19,204 nucleotides of DNA, taken from contig JAZLEZ010000019.1 in the NCBI GenBank assembly GCA_045615505.1, forward strand, positions 1 to 19,204, read 5' to 3'. The notes under the pieces are model-generated. The model was not told the origin of the DNA and did no database searches. It worked only from the letters and a program-made list of their open reading frames with translations. Shown here piece after piece: positions 14,186-19,204 of this stretch (the first letter of the stretch is position 1; every line of letters begins with the position of its first letter). Both the position numbers and the translations under genes were made by a program. The DNA comes from JAZLEZ01 sp045615505 (GTDB lineage: Bacteria > Spirochaetota > Spirochaetia > Sphaerochaetales > Sphaerochaetaceae).

Positions 14186-14763
14186 TGGGCTTGTTGTTTT
14201 TTCTGAACAGCATCCTGCTGGGTTTCGGTCTGGCTATGGATGCTTTTTCTGTTTCATTGGCTAACGGACTTAATGAAAACAGTATGAAGTTTCCCCGAAT
14301 GAATTTAATTGCAGGAACTTATGCTGTATTTCAGTTTGCCATGCCCGTTATCGGATGGGTTTGCGTTCACACGATTCTTCATTATTTTGAAGTATTCGGA
14401 AAATTTATTCCTTGGATTGCCCTGATACTGTTGCTGTACATCGGAATAGAAATGATTGCGGAAGTTGTAAGAAACAAGTCTGAGGAAGTTGAGTCTGTGA
14501 AGAAACTCAGTATTGCAAAACTGATGATGCAGGGAATTGCTACTTCCATAGATGCTCTTTCAGTAGGGTTTGCGATTTCGGACTACGGTTGGTTTGAAGC
14601 TTTAATTGCTTGCGTAATCATCGCCGCAGTTACTTGGATTACATGTCTTGCAGGACTTGAAATAGGTAAGAGGGCAGGAACAAAACTTGCCGGTAAGGCG
14701 GGAATTCTGGGTGGTGTAATATTGATAGCTATAGGAATTGAGATTTTTGTCAAAGGAATTTAA
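14185..14763 (+). CDS. mntP: Putative manganese efflux pump MntP
   Basis: This 192-aa membrane protein has about six helices and the duplicated MntP signature: MDAFSVSLANGL with D19 and SIDALSVGFAI with D123. These Asp positions match the two aspartates known to be needed in E. coli MntP (D16 and D118). The family exports Mn2+ across the inner membrane. The length is typical (E. coli 188). Its ATG overlaps the tyrS stop by one base. Being inside an aminoacyl-tRNA synthetase operon, it lacks the yybP-ykoY manganese riboswitch seen before many homologues, so metal control of expression is not evident here. Confidence 0.93.
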   Translation: MGLLFFLNSILLGFGLAMDAFSVSLANGLNENSMKFPRMNLIAGTYAVFQFAMPVIGWVCVHTILHYFEVFGKFIPWIALILLLYIGIEMIAEVVRNKSEEVESVKKLSIAKLMMQGIATSIDALSVGFAISDYGWFEALIACVIIAAVTWITCLAGLEIGKRAGTKLAGKAGILGGVILIAIGIEIFVKGI

Positions 14764-15493
14764 GTATTTTGCAGTATCTGTTTTTTCCTCTTTGCTGCTT
14801 ATTGTTTTATGGTATTTTGCCGCAGTTACTCTGGATATGCAGATTATCCTTCCTTTGCCGTCCGATGTTATTAAATCTCTTGTTTCGATTTTTTCCCGTG
14901 AAAAATTTTCAGCGGATATCATTGCAACGGTACTTCGTGCTTTGAAAAGTTTTGCAATTATTGTTTCAAGCGGTATGTTTCTGGGTATTCTTTCGGCTTC
15001 CGTTCCTTTTTTCGGGGCTTTTTTGAGACCGTTGACAGCTGTTTTCAAGGCAACTCCCGTTATGAGCGTGATTCTTCTTGCGTTTATCTGGTTCAGAACG
15101 GGGTCAGTTCCCGTTTTATCAGCATTTCTCATGGCATTCCCTGTGATGTATGTTCAAACTGTCCGTGCTGTTCTTCATCTTGACGGAAAGCTCAATCAGA
15201 TGTGCAGAATATATGAAATTTCAGGAATCAGAAAACTGAAATACTTCATTATTCCGTCACTGATTCCGTCTCTTGTAACAGGTGCAAAACAATCTCTTTC
15301 CATGATTTGGAAAGTAATAATTGCCGCAGAAGTTCTTACTCTGCCGGATTACGGGGTGGGGAGGTCTTTACAGCTTGCTCAGATTCAATTGCAGACAGCT
15401 GATGTTTTTGCATGGACAATCATTGCAATTCTGCTGACTGCAATCGGTGATTTCCTGTTTGATCTGATTATCAGACGAAGGAGTGAAAAATGA
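14747..15493 (+). CDS. ABC transporter permease, SsuC/TauC/ThiX-like
   Basis: The product is a 248-aa inner-membrane protein with about six helices and the BPD_transp_1 permease fold. The cytoplasmic EAA-like loop is visible (MCRIYEISGIRKLKYFIIPSLIPSLVTG), followed by WKVIIAAEVLTLPDYGVGRSL, which is typical of the sulfonate/taurine/nitrate/hydroxymethylpyrimidine importer family. No ATG gives the first membrane helix; TTG at 14747 sits 10 nt after AGGA and is preferred, while TTG at 14738 adds three residues. The gene overlaps the mntP 3' end by about 17 bp and shares 4 bp with the ATPase gene. No substrate-binding protein gene is visible in the operon, so the substrate is unknown. Confidence 0.88.
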   Translation: MSKEFKYFAVSVFSSLLLIVLWYFAAVTLDMQIILPLPSDVIKSLVSIFSREKFSADIIATVLRALKSFAIIVSSGMFLGILSASVPFFGAFLRPLTAVFKATPVMSVILLAFIWFRTGSVPVLSAFLMAFPVMYVQTVRAVLHLDGKLNQMCRIYEISGIRKLKYFIIPSLIPSLVTGAKQSLSMIWKVIIAAEVLTLPDYGVGRSLQLAQIQLQTADVFAWTIIAILLTAIGDFLFDLIIRRRSEK

Positions 15494-16182
15494 AGATTGA
15501 AAACATTTCAAAATCATTCGGAGCAGCTTCTGTACTGGAAAACTTTTCTTTGGATGTTAAAAAGAATTCCATAGTTTGTCTCACAGGACCTTCAGGTTGC
15601 GGAAAAACAACTCTGCTTAACATCATTGCAGGTTTGGAAAAACAGGATTGCGGATGTGTTGAAACAGAAGGTGAGCTTAAAATCAGTTATCTGTTTCAGG
15701 AACCCCGTTTGCTGAATAATCTTACCGTTTTGGAAAATGTCTCTGTTCCATTGAAAGGAGACTGTGAAAAGGCCGTTGAAATGCTCGGACTTGTAGGGCT
15801 TTCAGATTTTCTCGATAAGCATCCTTCGCAACTTTCCGGCGGTCAGCGTCAGCGTGTTGCCATTGCCAGAGCTTTCAGTTTTCCATCGTCTGTCATACTA
15901 ATGGATGAACCTTTTCAGAGCCTTGATATAAAAATGAAAAATGCTTTGGTCAGGAGTTTTCTCGATATTTGGGAACACAACAGAAAAACCGTTTTATGGG
16001 TAACTCATGATATTACCGAGGCCTGTTTGGCTGCGGACAAAATTGTGTGTCTGTCTTCAAATCCTATGAAAATTGAAAAGATTTTTTCAATCAGGGAAAA
16101 GAGAAGTGCAAGAACAGGCGACAGCATCGCATCTGTAAGTGCATCGGTTTATAATCTTCTTGTTGACGGAAAGAGTAAGTGA
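15490..16182 (+). CDS. ABC transporter ATP-binding protein, SsuB/TauB-like
   Basis: The 230-aa ATPase has Walker A GPSGCGKT (residues 33-40), Q-loop LFQEPRLL, signature LSGGQRQRVAIARA, Walker B VILMDEPFQSLD and the H-loop histidine in VTHDITEA. The protein is short, with no regulatory C-terminal domain, as in SsuB/TauB importers. It would power the permease encoded just upstream; the two genes overlap by ATGA. AAGGAG precedes the ATG. The OGG1-type glycosylase gene starts one base after its stop. Confidence 0.93.
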   Translation: MKIENISKSFGAASVLENFSLDVKKNSIVCLTGPSGCGKTTLLNIIAGLEKQDCGCVETEGELKISYLFQEPRLLNNLTVLENVSVPLKGDCEKAVEMLGLVGLSDFLDKHPSQLSGGQRQRVAIARAFSFPSSVILMDEPFQSLDIKMKNALVRSFLDIWEHNRKTVLWVTHDITEACLAADKIVCLSSNPMKIEKIFSIREKRSARTGDSIASVSASVYNLLVDGKSK

Positions 16183-16183
16183 T

Positions 16184-16957
16184 ATGCAGCTTGGTTTGTA
16201 TGAGACATTGTCAAGCGGCCAGTGCTTCCGTGTCAGGGAAGAAAACGGTATCTGGACTGTTTTTGCCGGTGTGGATGACAATGTCCGTTGTCTCAGGGTT
16301 TCTCAAAACGATTTGACTCCGATTATGAAGGATGATTTCTGGTTGAATTATTTTGATATGCATACCTGCTATGCCGATATGAAAAAACAGTTTTCTTCGT
16401 TGAGTCCAATAATGGCAAAAGCGTGTTCGTATGCTCCGGGTATCAGAATTCTGAATCAGGATCCTTGGGAAGCTTTGTGTTCGTTTGTGGTGTCTCAGAA
16501 CAACAACATCAAGCGGATTATGAATATTATCGGAAGAATGTGCGACAGGTTCGGTAAAAGCGGAGGTTTTCCCTGTGCTGACACTTTAGCAGGTGCTTTT
16601 GAGCAGGATTTGATTTCTTGCGGCTTGGGTTTTCGTTCTTCATACATTCTTAATACTGCAAATGCGGTTTGTAATGGTCTTATCGATTTTGATACTCTAA
16701 AAAATGCCGATATCGATGATGCACGCAAAATGCTGATGCAGGTTAAGGGTATAGGAATTAAGGTTGCCGATTGTGCTCTTCTTTTCGGTTGTCACAGGTT
16801 GGATTGTTTTCCTTTGGATGTGTGGATGAAGCGTGTTATGGCTTTGTACTTTCCATCCGAAGATGCATCATATTTCGGTCCTTATGCGGGTGTTGCACAG
16901 CAGTATCTGTTTCATTGGGCAAGGACCTCGGGAGTTTTCAGGGAGGATGAAAAATGA
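16184..16957 (+). CDS. 8-oxoguanine DNA glycosylase / AP lyase (OGG1 type)
   Basis: This 257-aa protein belongs to the HhH-GPD superfamily. The N-terminal LSSGQCFRV segment matches the OGG1 N-domain. SFVVSQNNNIKRIMNII starts the helical domain, and the hairpin LMQVKGIGIKVADCALLF carries the catalytic Lys (K193). The Asp in PLDVWMKRV is D212. K and D are 19 residues apart, the same spacing as K249 and D268 of human OGG1. Known role: it removes 8-oxoguanine from DNA and cleaves the backbone. The ATG at 16184 follows GGAAAGAG; the longer form from 16139 lies within the ATPase gene and is rejected. Most bacteria use MutM for this job, so an OGG1 form fits clostridia and some spirochaetes. Confidence 0.92.
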   Translation: MQLGLYETLSSGQCFRVREENGIWTVFAGVDDNVRCLRVSQNDLTPIMKDDFWLNYFDMHTCYADMKKQFSSLSPIMAKACSYAPGIRILNQDPWEALCSFVVSQNNNIKRIMNIIGRMCDRFGKSGGFPCADTLAGAFEQDLISCGLGFRSSYILNTANAVCNGLIDFDTLKNADIDDARKMLMQVKGIGIKVADCALLFGCHRLDCFPLDVWMKRVMALYFPSEDASYFGPYAGVAQQYLFHWARTSGVFREDEK

Positions 16958-17406
16958 TTTTTGATATTCTTGCAAATCTTGAAATGTACGCGTCTGTTGT
17001 TCCTCAGATTAAAACTGTTGCAGCGGCTATGGATCATGACAATGTTTATGAACTTGCCCGCGGGCATTATACAACACCTGACAAAAATGTCACTTACGAT
17101 GTAATTGAGTATAGTACCTGCGATTCAGACCAGCGTTTTATGTTCCACAAAAACCGTACCGTCGTAGAAATAGTATTAAGCGGTACAGAGCTTTTTTCAA
17201 CTTCTTGGAGAGAGTTATGTTCAGGAGCTGATATTTACGACAAAAACTCCGATACCGGTTTTATAAATGCTGAGCCGATTTCGGCTTTTCAGGGTGCTCA
17301 GGGGCGTTTTGCAGTATTTTTTCCCGGGGAACCTTACAAAAGCGGTGTTTCCTCCGGTACTTCGGAAGCTGTAAAAAAAGTTGTTTTCACCATTGTAGAA
17401 AAGTGA
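16954..17406 (+). CDS. YhcH/YjgK/YiaL (TabA) family protein
   Basis: The 150-aa product has the DUF386 pattern: VYELARGHYTTPDKNVTYDVIEY at the N-terminal half, then FAVFFPGEPYKSGVSSG and KKVVFTIVEK at the end. Members form a cupin-like beta barrel that usually binds a metal; E. coli TabA and YhcH are linked to biofilm control and to sialic-acid metabolism. The usual His in GEPHxP reads Tyr here (GEPYKSG), which may affect metal binding. The gene shares ATGA with the glycosylase stop and is the last of the operon; a hairpin terminator follows. The exact substrate is unknown. Confidence 0.85.
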   Translation: MIFDILANLEMYASVVPQIKTVAAAMDHDNVYELARGHYTTPDKNVTYDVIEYSTCDSDQRFMFHKNRTVVEIVLSGTELFSTSWRELCSGADIYDKNSDTGFINAEPISAFQGAQGRFAVFFPGEPYKSGVSSGTSEAVKKVVFTIVEK

Positions 17407-17419
17407 CAGTTATGTACAA

Positions 17420-17444
17420 AAATGGTGTTTACACAGCACCGTTT
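17420..17444 (+). terminator. Probable intrinsic terminator of the gltX-to-YhcH operon
   Basis: AAATGGTGT (17420-17428) pairs with GCACCGTTT (17436-17444) as a 9-bp stem with two G-T wobbles and a 7-nt loop. ATTTTG follows. The GC core is only about four pairs, so efficiency is uncertain. Confidence 0.5.
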
Positions 17445-17481
17445 ATTTTGTAACTTTTATTTGTTGTATATTGTTTTATAT

Positions 17482-17498
17482 GAGGTACTTTCAAAACT
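17482..17498 (-). repeat. 17-nt motif, copy 1 (inverted), upstream of the first envelope gene
   Basis: On the minus strand this reads AGTTTTGAAAGTACCTC, identical to 18422-18438 and 18903-18919. It lies 28 nt before the ATG at 17527, just behind the A/T-rich TATATTGTTTTATATG at 17467-17482, which could be a -10 region. No good -35 was found for it. Confidence 0.9.
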
Positions 17499-17526
17499 GA
17501 TATTTGTGAAGATAGTTGAGGTTTTT

Positions 17527-18429
17527 ATGAAGAACACAAAAATAGCTGTTATCATTCTTGTTGTTGCATGTGCTGTTGCAGCACTGTTTATGTTTACAGG
17601 CAATAAAAATAAGAAAACTGAAGTTGCCCCTGTTTCAACAACTCCTGAAGTAGAGAAAAAGGTTGAAAAGCCTGTTGTAGAAGCTCCGGTTGTCGCAACT
17701 CCTGTTTTCGAAACTCCTGCAGAGGAAGTTAAGGTTGAAGAACCTGTTGCAGAAGCCCCGGTTGTTGAAACACCTGTTGCAGAAACTCCTGTTGTTGAAA
17801 CTCCGGTAGAGGAAGTCAAGGCTGAAGAACCTGTTGCAGAAGCCCCGGTTGTTGAAACACCTGTTGCAGAAACTCCTGTTTCAGAGGCTCCTGTTGTTGA
17901 AGTTCCTGCTGAGGAAGCTCGGATTATCGATGAACCTGCTCTTACAGTTGCAGCTTACATCAGTCCGTTCTCTTTCAGAGGTGTTTACTTCTACGATGAT
18001 GATACAAATTATGAATCTTCGCTTCTTTCAACTTACGGTTTGGCTGCTAAGATTAAGGCAAGATACAATTTCTACAAGAATGTTTATGTTGCTCTTGATC
18101 TCAGCGAGCAGACATATTTTGAGAAGCATTACGGTAATTACAATGACCTTCTGCTTTGTGCAAAACTCGGTCACAAGTCATATTTCTGCGAAAATGCCTA
18201 TACATTTGCCGAAACAGGTGTTGGTGTAGATGTGGCTGCATTCGAAGGTGATTGGAGAGCTTATCTTACTGCTGAGCTTGAATTCGGTTTAGGTTACTGT
18301 ATCAACGAGAATCTTTCAGCTGAAGTTACAGAGGAAATTACTTGGAACTGGCAGAAAGCTCATGACGGTTGGAAAGATGCTTCTGCTTTCAAATTCAATA
18401 CCTATGTCGGTCTTGTTTACAAGTTTTGA
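17527..18429 (+). CDS. Envelope protein: N-terminal membrane anchor, Pro/Val/Glu linker, beta-barrel-like domain
   Basis: The 300-aa product starts MKNTK with a hydrophobic helix (about 5-23), an anchor or uncleaved signal. Residues 30-135 form a TonB-like low-complexity linker of EAPVVETPVAETP-type repeats. From about 138 to 300 come alternating amphipathic strands ending in VGLVYKF, with the terminal Phe common in outer-membrane barrels. The barrel part resembles the next envelope gene (18981): both have a PF.F motif followed by STYGL and a YxxxxN segment. ATG at 17527 follows GAGG (17518-17521); the ORF opens earlier at 17422, but that start lies in the terminator. An intrinsic terminator follows. 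I do not recognise a named family; porin-like or adhesin-like roles are guesses. Confidence 0.75.
   Translation: MKNTKIAVIILVVACAVAALFMFTGNKNKKTEVAPVSTTPEVEKKVEKPVVEAPVVATPVFETPAEEVKVEEPVAEAPVVETPVAETPVVETPVEEVKAEEPVAEAPVVETPVAETPVSEAPVVEVPAEEARIIDEPALTVAAYISPFSFRGVYFYDDDTNYESSLLSTYGLAAKIKARYNFYKNVYVALDLSEQTYFEKHYGNYNDLLLCAKLGHKSYFCENAYTFAETGVGVDVAAFEGDWRAYLTAELEFGLGYCINENLSAEVTEEITWNWQKAHDGWKDASAFKFNTYVGLVYKF
17722..17882. repeat. 87-nt direct repeat inside the envelope gene linker
   Basis: The 87-nt (29-aa) unit at 17722-17808 is repeated from 17809, nearly identical to about 17882. It encodes EEVKxEEPVAEAPVVETP-type residues. Being in frame, gain or loss of a unit would change linker length by 29 residues without breaking the gene. 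Confidence 0.85.
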
Positions 18430-18438
18430 AAGTACCTC
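18422..18438 (+). repeat. 17-nt motif, copy 2, across the stop codon of the first envelope gene
   Basis: AGTTTTGAAAGTACCTC covers the last codons and the TGA (18427-18429) of the envelope gene. It is an inverted repeat of copy 1 (17482-17498) and a direct repeat of copy 3 (18903-18919). Confidence 0.9.
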
Positions 18439-18455
18439 TGTTATGGTTTTTTACG

Positions 18456-18483
18456 GGGAGTGTTGCAAAGCACTCCCTTTTTT
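18456..18483 (+). terminator. Intrinsic terminator after the first envelope gene
   Basis: GGGAGTG (18456-18462) pairs with CACTCCC (18471-18477). Inner T-G and T-A pairs close a GCAA (GNRA) loop, and six Ts (18478-18483) follow. This is a strong factor-independent terminator. Confidence 0.9.
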
Positions 18484-18497
18484 CGTAAATTAACAGC

Positions 18498-18782
18498 ATG
18501 AGAAAAGAAATAATGACGAGTAAAAGAAGAGCTCAGCTCAGATCTCAGGCACAGTCTTTGCAACCTGTTGTTATGGTCGGTCACGATGGTGTTTCGGAAA
18601 ATGTTGTAAATGCTTTGAAAGATGCTCTTTTTTGCCATGAGCTTGTAAAAGTAAAGTTTCAGGATTTTAAGGAAGCCATAAAAGAACTCAGTATCCGTCT
18701 TGCCGAACTTTCGGAGTCGGATCTTGTTGCAACAACCGGCTTTACCGCAGTTTTCTACAAATTTAATCCGGACAAGCACTGA
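18498..18782 (+). CDS. YhbY-family (CRM domain) RNA-binding protein
   Basis: The 94-aa product is a single CRS1/YhbY domain: LRSQAQSLQPVVMVGHDGVSENVV, then ALFCHELVKVKFQDF, then a C-terminal ATTGFTAVFYKFNP strand. YhbY proteins bind pre-50S ribosomal particles and assist large-subunit assembly. It starts only 14 nt after the upstream terminator's T-run and no promoter or strong ribosome site is seen, so it may be expressed by read-through or from a promoter inside the envelope gene. ATG at 18498 gives MRKEIMTSKRR; ATG at 18513 (MTSKRR) fits the family start better. The pair YhbY plus envelope genes has no evident functional link. Confidence 0.9.
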   Translation: MRKEIMTSKRRAQLRSQAQSLQPVVMVGHDGVSENVVNALKDALFCHELVKVKFQDFKEAIKELSIRLAELSESDLVATTGFTAVFYKFNPDKH

Positions 18783-18902
18783 TTACCTCTGTCCGGAGTC
18801 AGAGAATCAGTAACTTGCCAATCCAAAAGCATTGCAGATTGCAGTTTTGTAAGTTTAACACTGCTTTTTACGCATATTGCTCTTATCAATATTTATGAAG
18901 GC

Positions 18903-18919
18903 AGTTTTGAAAGTACCTC
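18903..18919 (+). repeat. 17-nt motif, copy 3, upstream of the second envelope gene
   Basis: AGTTTTGAAAGTACCTC is identical to copy 2 and lies 61 nt before the ATG at 18981. With copy 1 (reverse complement) it also shares the preceding C and, after a 2-nt gap, ATATAA. A partial look-alike GCAGTTTTGTAAG sits at 18841-18853. Confidence 0.9.
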
Positions 18920-18928
18920 CAATATAAG

Positions 18929-18957
18929 TTGCAAAAAAGCCTATGTGTATGTATGCT
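18929..18957 (+). promoter_or_regulatory. Candidate promoter of the second envelope gene
   Basis: TTGCAA (18929-18934) and TATGCT (18952-18957) are 17 bp apart, each 4 of 6 matches. The start would be near 18964, followed by AAGAGGAG and ATG at 18981. The 17-nt motif lies just upstream of the -35, where an activator or repressor site would be. Confidence 0.35.
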
Positions 18958-18980
18958 GATTTTTATAAGAGGAGAAAAAC

Positions 18981-19204
18981 ATGAAGAAAATACTTGCAGT
19001 AACGGCAATTATGTTGCTTGTGTGTACTTGTGTTTTTGCAAGTCACAGAGTATCGGTATCACTGGATCCGTTTACATTCCAGCACTTTGTACAGAAAGAC
19101 GGAGATGCAAAGTCATATGTAAACAGTACATACGGACTTGGTGGCGGAATAGGATATGACTACAGCTGTTGTGAAAACTTCAGAGTAGGAGCAGAAGTAA
19201 AGGC
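18981..19204 (+). CDS. Secreted or outer-membrane beta-type protein, 3' end beyond the window
   Basis: The first 74 codons are visible. MKKILAVTAIMLLVCTCVFA is a clean signal peptide with probable cleavage after VFA, and SHRVSVSLDPF follows. The mature part has alternating strands and glycine-rich turns (STYGLGGGIGYDYS), resembling an outer-membrane beta-barrel. It shares the PF.F, STYGL and Y-x(n)-N features with the barrel part of the 17527-18429 protein, so the two are probably paralogues; this one lacks the anchor and linker. AAGAGGAG gives a strong ribosome site at 18967-18974. The reading frame was read directly and is open to the window edge. Function unknown. Confidence 0.8.
   Translation, partial: MKKILAVTAIMLLVCTCVFASHRVSVSLDPFTFQHFVQKDGDAKSYVNSTYGLGGGIGYDYSCCENFRVGAEVK

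Noticed and set aside
17457..17819. Thr/Ser/Gly-rich ORF on the minus strand
   Set aside because: It is the shadow of the Pro/Val/Glu linker codons on the opposite strand.
18783..18980. tRNA or small RNA gene in the gap before the last envelope gene
   Set aside because: No cloverleaf or terminator was found; only the 17-nt motif and a weak promoter could be supported.

Overview
The window is a gene-dense, AT-leaning bacterial chromosome segment with one minus-strand gene among otherwise plus-strand genes. Several traits suggest a Treponema-like spirochaete: a relaxed LCSC lipobox, a membrane-embedded LuxR-type regulator, a single-chain glycyl-tRNA synthetase carrying a four-Cys zinc knuckle, and small outer-membrane-type beta proteins. 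That assignment is inference from the look of the proteins; no rRNA or other marker is present. No tRNA, rRNA, CRISPR array, transposase or integrase was found.

Layout. (a) 1-689: the distal part of a LysR-type regulator with an apparent frameshift near 140, followed closely by rlmN (711-1742). (b) 1743-2357: a 615-bp gap filled with 19-nt tandem repeats and GGACAAA dyads. (c) ychF (2358-3458) converges with, and overlaps by 11 bp, an orphan PD-(D/E)XK-like nuclease gene on the minus strand (3448-4185). A second, inverted copy of about 150 bp of the left repeat lies beyond it, so this gene pair is bracketed by inverted repeats. (d) A very acidic 82-aa protein is coupled to a short FGGY sugar kinase (4583-6018). 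metK follows, with a hairpin-rich leader. (e) A lipoprotein gene with C-terminal helical repeats and cobO/btuR (7414-8943). (f) A gap with a 13-nt tandem array, then a membrane LuxR-type regulator (9137-10030) and a 22-nt tandem duplication.

(g) 10115-17406 looks like one eight-gene operon with overlapping or near-touching genes: gltX, glyS, tyrS, mntP, an ABC permease, an ABC ATPase, an OGG1-type DNA glycosylase and a YhcH/TabA family protein. It combines tRNA charging, manganese export, import of an unknown small molecule and oxidative DNA repair. It probably ends at a hairpin near 17420-17444.

(h) 17527-19204 holds two related beta-barrel-type envelope protein genes separated by a YhbY-family RNA-binding protein gene. 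An identical 17-nt motif occurs three times here: inverted just upstream of the first envelope gene, direct across its stop codon, and direct upstream of the second envelope gene. This arrangement and the inverted repeats around ychF and the nuclease gene are the two most unusual structures in the window. Many intergenic gaps carry their own short tandem repeat (19, 15, 13 and 22 nt units), which seems to be a habit of this genome.
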